Assembly: GCA_020744425.1 (NCBI GenBank)
Contig: JAGMUV010000031.1
Location: 654,613-718,612 of the forward strand
Origin: Dactylonectria macrodidyma
Lineage: Eukaryota; Ascomycota; Sordariomycetes; Hypocreales; Nectriaceae
Direction: 5' to 3'
Length of the DNA stretch: 64,000 bases
The position numbers were made by a program, and so were the translations under genes. The stretch's first letter is position 1. Each line of letters opens with the position of its first letter. This document shows, piece after piece, positions 51,681-62,747 of the stretch. The notes below the pieces were generated by a model. It did not search any database. It was not told where the DNA came from and saw only the letters and a list, made by a program, of their open reading frames with translations.

Positions 51681-52729
51681 TCGTCATCGCATATGCTTTC
51701 AGTTGCGTCATCACGTAGCCAGGTCCTTCTCCGCGCGTGGATGGCTGAATAGGATGATGTTAAGTTGACCATGGTAAGTAGATGTTAGCGCGTAAGCCCT
51801 GTTGCCATAGGGGGGCTCTGAAGCCCCGAGAGTCTGGACACTGCGGTACCCACGGGCGCCACAGATCTTGTCGTATAAGGCTTGTGGAATTGCTACCGAT
51901 AGCGACCCGTCGGGTCCTTTGATCTCGACAATGTTATTCGGAATTTACTCTGTGACAAGTCCTTTAATCCTGAAGCAACATGGAGTTAGCCACTCGGAAA
52001 TTGGGTAAGTATGAAATGAATGAATTGATGTTGGCTGGACATTCTTGTCTGACAGGCCACTGGGGTCTGTGTGTTCACTGGTAAAACTTCCCCCGGCCAG
52101 AGAATGCTAGGCCCATGTGGGTGAGGTAGCTGTTAGCGCGCTTCTGGTTGCGTGCTTCACACCCACGCGGCAAGTATCTGTGTCCTCAAGCAAATCAACC
52201 GGGAAGAATTTGAGTTGAATTGACCTTGAGGAGATTAAGGCCCGGAGGCCCAGTTGGCGTGATGTGTTGCTTGATGATGTGGTTCGGATTGAGAGCATTT
52301 GGACTAGAGCCAGGCTTGCTTTGATCTCACCAACACCTCCTCATACCATTCCAAATTAAAAGCAGGGGGGGATCATTTCTCACCACACCCTCCACCGTCG
52401 ATAAACGACGTTGGCCATTCTTGCGGAGGAACAATTGGTCACCCCATCGCGTTCGCGATCGTGCAATTTACCGACACACTGGAACTGAGGACGGTGGCGC
52501 ATCGACTAGCTGAGGGATTTGGGAGCACAGTGGAGCATCATCACAAGGGCTCGGCATGGCCGGACGTTATTGCGCTCGGCGGGGCCCCTTGAGCAGGTTT
52601 CTGTTCATCAGGTCGGCGTTATCATTCATAGAGCCGTTCCACAACTCATGTCCAAAGTGGGGTTGTGATAGGGAGCCACGTTATGATTGGTCTATGCGGC
52701 CCCACAATAGGATACCCGCTCTTCCGTAT
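51681..52729. other. Spacer with one unexplained open frame
   Basis: On the minus strand 51944-51711 is open and reads NNIVEIKGPDGSLSVAIP..LYDKICGARGYRSVQ, preceded by TAA. Residue usage looks protein-like, but I recognise no family. The rest shows nothing. Confidence 0.35.
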
Positions 52730-54811
52730 CCCTTTGCAACAGCTAAGGCGTACTGGCCGTACCGACCCACTTCTTGGATTTTTTTGGCCACTAGACGGCC
52801 CGGAATGAACGGTACTTTGATTTGCACCTAAATTTGGTCATGATAGAAGTCCCAGCAAGCCTGCCAGGTACAAATCGCTACATCACACTGAAGGCAGCCC
52901 GAAGTGGTCGTCCTAGGCCGCCCTTGATTGAGCTGACTTGGCGATGCAGACCCTAGAGGCACCCGACCCTGCCGAAGCTTGTTGAATCTCACCCTCTTAC
53001 AGCCGAGGCAGCGGCTGCGTTTCCCGCGAGAGACTCTTTTATGCTGTGTGACAGGCGTAAAAGTGTCGCCAGAGCGATATCTCTGCCTTGAAGCTGCGGT
53101 AGCTGCGTAAGTGCGAATGAGGTCATCACAGATACGTTGCCTCCACGCAGTCTGTGACTCAAATCGCGGCCAACTAGGGTCTCCGTATAGCTGAAGAAGG
53201 TAGCTGTTCACAAGTGCAGTCTCGAAGAGAAAGCACCATGCGAGAGCCCGCCAAGCGCCCTTATAAATACGATGGTCTATTCCCAAGCTTGCTTTGAGTT
53301 GATCGCCAATATCGACGGCGCCCATGTGATCGTTGTACTCGATAGCAATAGACGGCTGCCAAACCTTTAGCACAGGGTTGTCACCAAAAAATTGCTTGAT
53401 TTGGCGTGCCCGGGCTTGTGTTGATGTCGGCCGGCGGCGGATGCGTTGTTCGATCTCATGCCCTGTATATACTGTTGATAGTAAGAGCACAAGGGCGTTA
53501 TCCTTCCACGCGATTTGATTGACCTGCAGCCACGGGGGACACATTAGTAGGGGAAATACTAAGAGATGTGTCTCAGGGGTCCCTGACCTGATTATCCCTT
53601 GTGGGAATAGCCTCGAGCTGGTTCCACAGCCAAGGCAGCTTCCCTTTCTGATCCTGGGCCTTGAGCACTATTAGGGGCTTGTATAACCCACAGTTAGTGC
53701 GGCAGGTGCCTGTAGCCCCAATGCCTCGCTTTCTGAGGACCCGGAAGAGCTTAGGTGAGCAAAAGAGGTTGTCAAGGAAGACGTGGTAGATGGAATCTGG
53801 CAGCAAGTTAACTAGGGCAACAACCACACTCTGTGTCGGGTTGAGGGCTTCCTTGGCTGACCCTGATCTCCGTGATGGTCTCTTGCCCACAGGGCCGAAG
53901 GTGTTAGAAGGCGTGTGCCAAAGCCAGCGCAGGAAATAGCCTCGTTGTGCCACAACCCAAACCTTGAAGCCTGTAGGAGTCGGCTTGGTCTTGATGGTGA
54001 CTGTCTCTTGTGCCCTTCCTGTGAAGCCGACGATGCACTCATCTACAGCGATATGTGTGCCTGGCTTGAAGAGCTTCGTAGACACCTCTTGTATCCACTC
54101 AGACCACTCGTTGACCTTCTTGAAGTTCTTCGCGATGCCGTCATTTGCCTCCAAAGGCACAGCCTTATTATACGGTCGAAGGCAGCGGTAGAGGTGTTGA
54201 AACCGCTCGAAGGTCATGTATTTGACAATAGGATGCTTAGGCTGCTGTGAGTCCTCGGCTGCAGTCACCCAATGGTCTCTGACAGCAATTTCTGCGTGAA
54301 GACCTAGGTAAATGATGATAGCAAGCCAGACGTATACTTCAGCGAGCGACGTAGATCTTAGTGCTTGTCCGGACGCCGAAATCGATGTAATTTCCGGATT
54401 TGAGTAGCTGACCCATTTTTCGACTAGTATTTCAGGTATAAAAAGCTGGAAAAGTGACAACGGCGTTGAAGGAAGGGTTGCAATGACAGGGCTACGTTGA
54501 GGGATGTGAAAAGGTCGGAAGTTGTGACCTCTTTGTGATGTTGGAGGCACATCCGGCCGGCAGGTGTTATCAGCTGGTTGCTCCCTTTGGCACTGGTCTA
54601 GGCAGATGTAAAGTTCCTCATCAAAGGTGTTTGCAGCCACGCTGTGTTGTGTTGCTGCCATTTGAGCATCGAATTAATCATATGCATAGTAAATTTGGTG
54701 GTATTGATTTTAATAATGCTGAAGGTTACGGGTATGTCTCCAGCTGTGAGCGCTAAAAGCGGGGTAAAAAGTGGGTCGGTACGGCCAGTACGCCTTAGCT
54801 GTTGCAAAGGG
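52730..54811 (-). mobile_element. piggyBac-like transposon 2
   Basis: Perfect 43-bp terminal inverted repeats start CCCTTTGCAACAGCTAAGG (left 52730-52772; right ends 54811). AT dinucleotides flank both sides, as for piggyBac-like element 1. The element contains one transposase gene. Confidence 0.93.
52828..54661 (-). CDS. piggyBac-like transposase (DDE_Tnp_1_7), two exons, apparently intact
   Basis: Exons 54661-53588 and 53523-52828 with one phase-0 intron. The start is MAATQHSVAANTFDEELYICLD. Catalytic aspartates: THIAVDECIVGFTGR, YHVFLDNLFCSPKLF and MGAVDIGDQLKASLG. The C-terminal Cys/His module is CLGCKRVRF..CLQCDVAICTWQACWDFYHD. It is homologous to the transposase at 14001-15877 over the full length, with the intron at the same place, but from a diverged family with different terminal repeats. 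No stop or frameshift seen. Confidence 0.88.
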
Positions 54812-54919
54812 ATTGAATGGCACAACGCCGTGTCTGAGAACCATAATTCCCTCCCTAGCCAAATTTTTCCCTCAATCCCGACCTAGCATGGCTGGCGATG
54901 CCACGCCGCGTCTGGACAA

Positions 54920-56304
54920 CAGTGGTGTGCAAAAGTTCCGACAATTTCCCGATTTCCCCGCTCTTGCATCTCAAGCCGCGACGCGACCACGGCAACACAG
55001 TAACTTCATCACGCCATAATTCAACCACAACATGCCGCGGGTGTACGGAAAGACACATCATAGTCCTCACAAAAGGACGAAGATTGTGTACATGTACAAA
55101 TCTGGCATATCCCTTGACCACATTGCGGCTGAGGAGGGAGTTACGAAACACGCAATCTTTGGCGTCGTCCGCCGGTACGACCACCAAAAGAGTGCAAAAA
55201 GTAATCCGCGTGCCGGGCGGCCAACAATCATCACTGAGAGGGATAAAAATCATATATTCCGGATTATTGATAAAGACCCTTTTATTACAGTCAAAAGACT
55301 GAGTGATGAGGCCAATCTGCGGTGTCATAGGAGCACTCTATCGCGGTGGTTGAAGAAAAAAGGCATCCAACACCACCTTGCAAGCCGGCGCCCTTTTCTC
55401 AGTGAAGCCGCAGCCGAAAGTCGCCGAAATTTCGCACAGAAATACGTCAATGAAGATGCTAGCTTTTGGTATACTTGGATTTTCCAGATGAGTGCTCAAT
55501 TGCTCGTGGTGACGGCGATAGACGGAAGTGGGCGTTCTCGAAATATGTAAGTCACACACTCCGTCTTTGGATCACTATTCTGACCGCGCCTAGGGCGAGA
55601 GACTTGCAAAAAAGAACGTACAGGCTAAGAAGAAGCTGACGAGGCATTCACAGATGTTCTTTAGTGCCTTCACTATTGACAGGGCCACAGATTTAGTCTG
55701 CTTATTCGGGGACCCCCAGGCAGACCGTGGCGGCGTTACGGCTCGAATTATCTTAGAATGCCTTCAACAGCACCTCCCGGAAATCATAGAGGAAGGGATG
55801 GTATTCCAACATGATAACGGACCTACATTTAAGAGTCATCTAGTCCAAAGGTGGCTACGCAAATACGCGAGCCGTGAGGGGGTCATACTTATAGAATTGC
55901 CCCCATATTCACCAGATCTTAATCCGATTGAAAATCTATGGGCAATACTAAAAGAACGGATCTGTAAGCGATACCCAGAACTCGCAGAGCTTCCGAAGAA
56001 TATGGCTGCAAAAGATCGTCTGATTGAGTGTGCGGAAGAGCTTTGGCGTGAGCTTGAAGTTAAAGTGTTCGAAAACCTGATAAATTCGATGCCCAAGCGA
56101 ATGCAGGTGGTGATTGATGCAGATGGGTGGTATACTAAATATTGATGTAAATCATCATGAACGTCAGCTTCTGGGCTTCAAATTCATCTGCCTTTTAATT
56201 TATTATGATATTATTTGAATGCACAATGTGAAGTCAAAGGTTGTGTGGTTATCGAGGCAAGATGGGTGGATCCGGAAGTTGTCGGAACTTTTGCACACCC
56301 ACTG
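54920..56304 (+). mobile_element. Tc1/mariner element
   Basis: Terminal inverted repeats CAGTGG.TGTGCAAAAGTTCC (left 54920, right ends 56304). TA follows the right end; the left flank is AA, probably a mutated TA. 1385 bp with one transposase gene. Only about 108 bp separates it from piggyBac-like element 2. Confidence 0.9.
55032..56145 (+). pseudogene. Tc1/mariner transposase with one frameshift
   Basis: Starts MPRVYGKTHHSPHKRTKIV with a paired helix-turn-helix (SGISLDHIAAEEGVTKHAIFG; TVKRLSDEANLRCHRSTLSRW). At about 55487 TTTTCCAG carries one base too many: the alternative frame resumes DECSIARGDGDRRKW, so the frame breaks right at the first catalytic Asp. An intron (55547-55593) restores GERLAKKNVQ. 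The DDE tail is intact: MVFQHDNGPTFKSH and PPYSPDLNPIENLWAILKERI (D and E, DD34E type). Almost functional; the single indel disables it. Confidence 0.85.
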
Positions 56305-56492
56305 TAACACCTTAACAGGCCATTTGGCAGGCCATGATCCCCTAATTGGCCCAGTGGGCACCACCTCCTGAACCGACTCAATATTACACTGGATAATCCA
56401 CGAATCTATATAGCCTTACGGTCACAGAATGAGATCGGCGGTCCACATTGATTACGACGAAGCAGAGTGTCAGCGAGCCAGAAAGTCTTCAA
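56305..56492. other. Short spacer, no gene
   Basis: Sequence between the Tc1/mariner right end and the LINE 3' tail; nothing recognised. Confidence 0.5.

Positions 56493-56528
<36 letters not shown>
56493..56528 (+). repeat. (TAG)n LINE 3' tail
   Basis: Twelve TAG units on the plus strand, the microsatellite tail of the minus-strand LINE; the stub at 3602 has three. Confidence 0.9.
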
Positions 56529-56818
56529 ATTTATTACGCCCGGGAGAACGGATCTCATAGGGCCATGGAACGCGCTATGCTATTTACATTTCTGCCACTT
56601 CAATCCTGACCACAAAGTAAAGCCCCACTTTCTCTCCCTGAATCGCTTTCGTTTGGCCTCGCTTGACTCTCTCTGACAGGCCTGCTTGAAGGCCAATTTC
56701 TCCAAGTGTTCAGCATCCTATCCTCAGCAGCTGAAGCATGGTCTGTCAAAATGAGGCTGCATTGTGTTAGTATTGTGTCAATGTTTCCTGGTTCCGGTTG
56801 TTAGTATGTCCCATTCTC

Positions 56819-59800
56819 CTACTTCACTCCCAGTCTTCCCGTCTTCATCGCAAATTTGATCGTTGCTCGCACCGCCTGTAGGTTACGTGACCACTTCGGT
56901 CCGTCCAATGCCGACTTTCCTCCCAAAAAGAACGACAGGTTTCCCATCTCGCTTTGCCCGATTTGTCTCATGCCTTCGCGTTGTACATCCCACTTGGTGC
57001 ATCGAAAGAGAAAATGTTCCATTGTCTCGACTGCCCGTCCACAGTCGCACAACTCTGATTCCACCGCGCCGATCCTCAACAGGTAGCTATTGATCCTCGC
57101 CATTCCCGTGCGTAGCTGTGAAAGCGTGTCTGCTTCGCGCCTCTTCAGTCCGTCGTATAGCACCTTCGTGTGTTTGCCTGGTGCTGTTGTAGCTGTGCTC
57201 TCGCCAGTCTTGTCCGCGTCGATCGAGCTTGGTATGGCGGCGTCTCTGCCGTACGTCCTGCTTCGGTTGCTCTCTGCGCCTGTCTCTTGGCCTTGGGTCC
57301 CAAGGGGAAGGCGTCGTCCCGGGACGGTACCCAGATCATTTTAACCCTGTTGTTGCCTTTTCCCAGCCGTCGGATGTGGTTGTAGATTTCCCGTATGGCT
57401 CACTGTCCCGATTGTTGTCGCGGTCGCGCGATCGCCTTCAGAGCTGACTGGCCGCTTGACAGTATGGTGAGTCTTCGGTCCTGTAGTCCGTCAGGCATGC
57501 ATCGCAATGCCATCGCTATCGCCCCCAACTCGGCCGTGTAGGGGTTCTGGTCGTCTCGCGAGCCGAGGGTGACCGAGTACCTGGCCACGACCCTATTCTC
57601 TTGCCCTGCTGCTTTGTGGCTGATGATGCCTCCCATGCCCGCCATTCCTCCTCTGTCGGAAGCGCTGGTCGTGATAGTGATGTCTTCGACGCTGTTGGCT
57701 GCCGCTATCGCCACCTCCCGATCTACCTCACACACCAGCGACACGCGGGCGTGCCACGGCGGTGCTGCATAGGCTTCGATTGTTTCCATCCGCCCGATTC
57801 CGCTCTCGCCGAGGGCAAGCGCCAGTCTCTTCATCGGCGAGATGTACCTTCGACTCACTGATACTTTGAGTGTCGCTAGCGGGTGCTTCTTTGGCAGCGT
57901 GTGCGTATTGATGTACAACTTCATTCCAGCCAGAGCATGTCGCTCCTGTACTGTTTGGATGTTGGCTTCCGCTTCAGTTACTGCCCTCGCCACCGTCTGG
58001 AAGGCTCCCGTGATGGCCCGCGCTCCTATTTTCTGTGCCCTGTTGAACTCTTTCAATTCCCTTTCGCCGCGCGCATGCGACCACACGACAGACGCGTAGT
58101 CCATGGCTGGGGCAACGGTTGCGACGAAGAGTTGTCTGGCCGCTTGTGGTGGCAGCATCCTGAGTCTCCTTAGACACATGGCTGCCAAGAGACCTTTAGT
58201 GGCGGCCTTGGCCATGTGTTCCTTGAACCTGAGCTCCGTGTCCATGATTACCCCTAAGAGTTTGGCCTTCGCCTTCGGCTTGACTTCCTCTCCATTGATC
58301 GTGAACGGCGCCTCGCTGGTGCGTTCAGCTACGCGCGTGAAGTGGACAATTGCTGTCTTGTCATGCTCAAACGTCGCTCCACTGCGTTTCCCCCACGCCA
58401 GTGCCCGGTCAATGATGGCTTGTATGCCGTCCCTGTTCGCCTCCGCCGTCGGCCCCGTGACCCAGGCCGAGTAGTCGTCGACAAACGCCATCGATCCGCC
58501 TTTCGAGTTAATCTTGCTTTGCACAAGGTCTGCGTTGAAGAACAGGAAAAGCACTGGCGAAAGCGGCGATCCTTGGGGAAGGCCGGCTTGCGGCAGCTCC
58601 CGTTGCTCTGACGTGTAGTCGTTCACCACAATGCTGGCCGTGCGATTGGAGCAGAACGCGCTTATCCATTGCACCAGCTTCTTGGGGATACCTCTTGCTT
58701 CCAGCCTCTGTAGCAGTCTGTCATCGAACACGCCGTTGTACGCGCCTTTGATGTCGAAGCTGGCCAGGCTGACCACCTTGCGGTTCCGCCATGCTTTGTA
58801 CACTTGTTCTTGGAAGAGCAGCAGAGCCTGCTCTGCCGACCGCCGCTTCCTTGCCCCAAAGTGGTTTGTGGGCAGGAGCCCGAACGTCTCGGCGGCGTAT
58901 GAGATACTGTCCGCCACTACCGCCTCGAGGATCTTTCCCAGCGTCGACAGCAGCGAGATTGGTCTCCAGGCCTTTGCGAGTGCGTAGTCGCCCTTGTCCG
59001 GCTTCTTGAGCGGGATGATCTTTGCGCTTCTCCACTGGTCTGGTAGCTGTCCTTCATCCAGTGAGGTGCGGAACAGATGCATCACACGTTCCTTGACCAC
59101 CGGCCACAGTTGCTTCCACATCATCGCCGGCACGCCGTCTTCTCCGGGTGCTTTCCACGCCTTGGCTGCCATGACTTTTTCTTCCACCTCCTCCAACGTC
59201 AAATCCGGCATTGCAACTTCTCTCCGCCGCGGCCGTGGACCTTCGTCTTCGATGGTTGCTGGTAGCGGCGGGAAGAATGTCGTCAGCAGTTCTTCTGCCT
59301 GTTCCGCTTTATCCTGCGTTGTCGTCCCGTCCGCCCTTTTCAGCCGGGGGATTTTGTCGCCGACCATGTCGCCACCAGGTTTAAGGTATTTGGCCGCCTG
59401 CCAGATGTTGGTCCCGTCTGCGAGGAAGTCCTCCCAGTGGGCCCTCTTCTGTCTTCTGATGGTGTCGTGGTACTCTTTGCCTGCTACCCTCGCTCTGCTT
59501 TCTAGGTTGTCCTGCCTATGGCCTGCGCGGCGCTGTGCCCTTGTCAGGTTCCTCCAGTACGTGTAGGCTTTCCGGAGTCGGGTGAGGTCTGTTGTCCACC
59601 ATCTCTTTGCGTATGGTGATGGCTTCGCCCGAGGAACCAGTGCGTGGATTGCACCGAGGACTGTCTCCATCAACCTGTCCGTCTGTGCCTGAACTCCGCC
59701 ATCCCACGGAAGTGGTGCTAGTTGGTCCTTCACCCTCTCCTTGATCGCATTCCATGGTGCGTTCTTGAAGAGAAGTCCCGGACCAGCTGTCCTCTCCGGC

Positions 59801-60534
59801 GTTGTGAGGTCAAACTCTGTCCGAATTGCCCTGTGGTCCGACCCGTGTTCGGTCTGGTGTATGCCGCAGTGGACCATGTCTTCAGCCAGTTCAGACGACG
59901 CAAGCATCAGGTCGATCGTGCTCTCCGCACCACTCCTCTCCCAGGTTTTCGTTCCCCTGGGAAGGAGGCTGAGGAGGCCATGCTCGTCCATGAGGTCGAT
60001 GATTGGATCTGCCTCCCCTTGGCGTCTGCCCGTCACCTCGTCACCTCCCCATAGTTGGTCGTGGCGGTTGAAGTCGCCTGCCAAGATCACGTCCGTTCTT
60101 TTCCCTGTGCTGTTGCGGAAACCCGTTATCGCCCTGTGCAGTTGCACCGTTGCCGTGCGTAGAGCATTCTCATTATTCCCTTCCACATACACCGATATCA
60201 CCAGGACGTCCCGGTCGGGCAGTCGTATTATTGCTCCCGTCAGGTCGGCTGAGGGTATCGGCACCTGCTCCGCCTCTAGATCCCTGCGGATCCAGAGCAT
60301 GCTGCGGATCGGCCATCGCATCTCGTGTTTCTTCGTCGGTATCAATCTCGTCCAGTTTCTGTGGTTGTTCGGTGTTGTCACCACCTTACCGTCCATGTTC
60401 AATGCGTATGGTTCGGCTACTGCCAGTACCGCGTAGTCCCGCAAATCTCCGTCGTTCATCATGCTTAATTGCACCACATCCCTCTTCCCCACGTTAAGCT
60501 GGAGGATCTGGAGGTTAGTGCACATTGCCGTCAT
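56819..60534 (-). pseudogene. LINE ORF2: endonuclease, reverse transcriptase, RNase H
   Basis: It starts at the ATG 60534 (MTAMCTNLQILQLNVGKRD), overlapping the ORF1 stop by about 20 nt. Endonuclease: AVLAVAEPY, VILAGDFNRHDQLWGG, HGSDHRAIRTEF. Reverse transcriptase: AWRPISLLSTLGKILE, SLASFDIKGAYNGV, AGLPQGSPLSPVLFLFF and MAFVDDYSAWV (FVDD core). RNase H: GMGGIISHK, TAELGAIAMAL. The frame ends prematurely at a TGA (57400-57402), continues to about 57200, then shifts by one base before the terminal zinc motif CDCGRAVETMEHFLFRC (about 56950). Inactive because RNase H and tail are cut off. Confidence 0.9.
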
Positions 60535-62000
60535 GTAGTTGTCGTACTCGGCAGTTGCGACTGAGCGATTCGTGTGGCCCTCTGCAGAGAACGCACTTCG
60601 GCTCGATCGCCTGGCACTGTGTGTGGCGGTGTCCCGTTTCCGCACATTTGCCGCATCGCTGGGGTCTGTTGCAGGTGAAGGCTTTGTGACCAAGCTCCCA
60701 GCAGTTGTAGCATTGGACTGGGCCTTGGCGTCGCTCGAAAAGGTTGGTGCTGGCCGACTCCCCCAGCGAGGTGAAAGTATCTCTCTTCCAGCAAGCGTTG
60801 CGCATCGCTCATCTTCGTAACGTAGATCACCATCGAGCCGTAGGATTTCCCATTCTCCTTGTCGCTGAGCCACTGCATCTTGGCAATCGTCACTCCGTTC
60901 TCCTTTCCCAGTGCCTCCGCTGTGCCTGGCAGCACGTTGCCAGCTGAGTCCAGGACCGCTGCCCTGTTTGCGCCGTCAACTTTGACCGGATACAGTTGGT
61001 CCCTGAGGACTCTTGCGCCCTTGACTGCTGTCTTCTCTGCCGCTTCCTTGACGAGCTTCATCTCCGACTCGTCTCGGCAGATCACCTTAATACGGTCTGC
61101 GTTCTTTGCGTTCCTCACCACAGCTGCACACCTCCAGTCCTGTCGGCCCTCCTTCTTTCGCATCTCCTCCTCAATGGCCTGTCGAATTCCTCCCACTTGC
61201 GCTTTGCCCTTCTCCTCCTCGTTGACACGCGATGTGTCGATAGTGCAGAAGAGAGTATCGGTAAGCGTGGACGGTGTTGTTTGTATCGACGAGAGCGTTT
61301 GAACGTTGCTTGGCTGGCTTGACGGCGGGGTACGGGCTACGTCTGCATACGATGGGTGCGGGCTCGTCTGGGCGCTGTTTGGCCTGAATACTTTTGACCA
61401 TCGCGTCTAGTTGCTCTCGCAACTGCTTTGTTTCTTCTGCCGCTTGTTCCCTCACCTGCCTGAGCTGTTCAATCAGCTGCTCGCGCATCTGTTTCATCTC
61501 ACGTGCTGTCTGTTCCTGCATGCTTCTGGTTTTCTCGGCCTTTTTCCGGACGTCAGCCGCCTCGGCCCTGACCGTTCGTATCTCCTGCTGGAGTTGTCGG
61601 ATCATCTCCAGCTGCTCGCTAATCACCTTTGTCGCTTTCTGCTGGTTCTCCACCAACAGCTCCCAGAGTTCTCTCCAGCATCTGTTTCTGCTTGCTCATG
61701 AGATGGCTCGACGTTTCCTGGAGCATCGTCTGGAGCGTCGTCTGGAGCATCATCTGCATTAGCGATGAATCGCTGCGGGCCGCGCCATCCACAGCCTGCA
61801 GTCCCTCGTCCGCATTGTCCCAGTCGTTGTCGCCTGCTGCCACTTGCTTTGTGCCGGCATTCTTCGATGTCCCGGCCTGGCTTGAGGCTACTTGCCAAAA
61901 CTTTTGGGCTTTCGCGGTTGGTTTCACGGGTCTCGACGAGCGACGCGTCGCGGTCACCGAATCCCCACCCGCGACCAGATCTCCTCGCGGTCGCGTCCAT
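60515..62000 (-). pseudogene. LINE ORF1 (gag-like), at least three frameshifts
   Basis: The N-terminal part (about 61957-61665) reads MTATRRSSRPVKPTAKAQKF. Then a long coiled coil follows in another frame (ISEQLEMIRQLQQEIRTVRAE, about 61650-61350), then DTSRVNEEEKGKAQ..GGIRQAIEEEMRKK (61240-60800), and finally three CCHC knuckles (CYNCWELGHKAFTC, CGKCAETGHRHTQC, CVLCRGPHESLSRNC, 60740-60560). Shifts occur near 61665, 61290 and 60790, where a G run is the likely slip. The protein would have bound the LINE RNA. Confidence 0.85.
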
Positions 62001-62155
62001 CTCCCGGTGCCACGCTCACGGCAGCGCCAACCCGTTCTTTCCGCCTAGAAGAGTGTAAAGAGTGTAAAGAGTGTAAAGAGTAAAGAGTGTCCGCCACATC
62101 CTATGTTCTCCGCTGAATGATAAAGAGAGGGCCCACACTGAATATTTCTGTTCAT

Positions 62156-62402
62156 GTTGGAACATCGCGGCCAAGATACATACAAGCAACAGATGGGATG
62201 CGGCAGGTGGTATGTGCGCCCACCTGGAAGCGATAAGGGGACTGTCTTATCGGCCTATGGGGCACAGATCCATATCTCCCCACTGCGCACCTGCTGGCTA
62301 GTTAGATGAAACAACAACACAAGATCCATCAATACGAAGCCTAAATACAGCACTATTTCGGCTTCAACCAGTGGTTCGAACCCTACCCTTGTGAAACCTA
62401 CA
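62156..62402. repeat. Dispersed about 245-bp repeat, copy 2
   Basis: Near-identical to 32335-32575 (only a few single-base differences). Same TGTTGGAACATC start and AAACCTACA end; no convincing target duplication here either. Confidence 0.8.
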
Positions 62403-62747
62403 CACAGGTCTTTTTTGGTGCGGGGTCGCCCGCCGACCCCGCAGATTACCGCAAGGCCCTTGACATCGCCCCCCAAAGTACGGATGTCAACTCCGCGACA
62501 CCGTTGGGACCGAAATACTAGATGTACGAGGGTGAAAGCTATACCGTTCGATGGCGCCTATTCCGGTGATCAAGTGCACGTCTTTTCATATCGTGGAGTA
62601 GCTTGGTTCAGTTGCTATGGTGGGTTAAAATTTTCGCCCGCCTGTAGCGCCAGGTCACTTACACATTGCAAAAAACAAACATTTTGCAGCAAGTCAATAA
62701 ACTCCTGATTTTCGATCTACAGTAATACCTAATTACAGACTTCTATA
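62403..62747. other. Spacer, no gene
   Basis: Contains a GGGGTCGCCCGCCGACCCC hairpin at about 62424-62443. No ORF; may be 3' flank of the Crypton-type gene. Confidence 0.5.

Larger units (their letters stand above)
56493..62085 (-). mobile_element. Tad-like non-LTR retrotransposon (LINE), full length but degenerate
   Basis: The 3' end on the minus strand is CGTAATAAATC followed by about twelve CTA units (plus-strand TAG at 56493-56528). ORF1 (62000-60515) has a coiled coil and CCHC knuckles; ORF2 (60534 to about 56820) has an AP-like endonuclease, RT and RNase H. The 5' region holds short tandem repeats (AGAGTGTAAA, 62047-62090). Several frameshifts and a stop make it inactive. Confidence 0.85.

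Noticed and set aside
52556..52831. Plus-strand 91-codon frame at the left end of piggyBac-like element 2
   Set aside because: It runs across the terminal inverted repeat and has no recognisable domain.
55547..55593. In-frame TAG in the Tc1/mariner transposase as a second lesion
   Set aside because: It is the acceptor end of a 47-nt GT..AG intron; removing it restores the conserved GER motif.
57569..61300. Long plus-strand open frames across the LINE
   Set aside because: They are antisense shadows of ORF1/ORF2; no domain is recognised and they overlap conserved minus-strand motifs.
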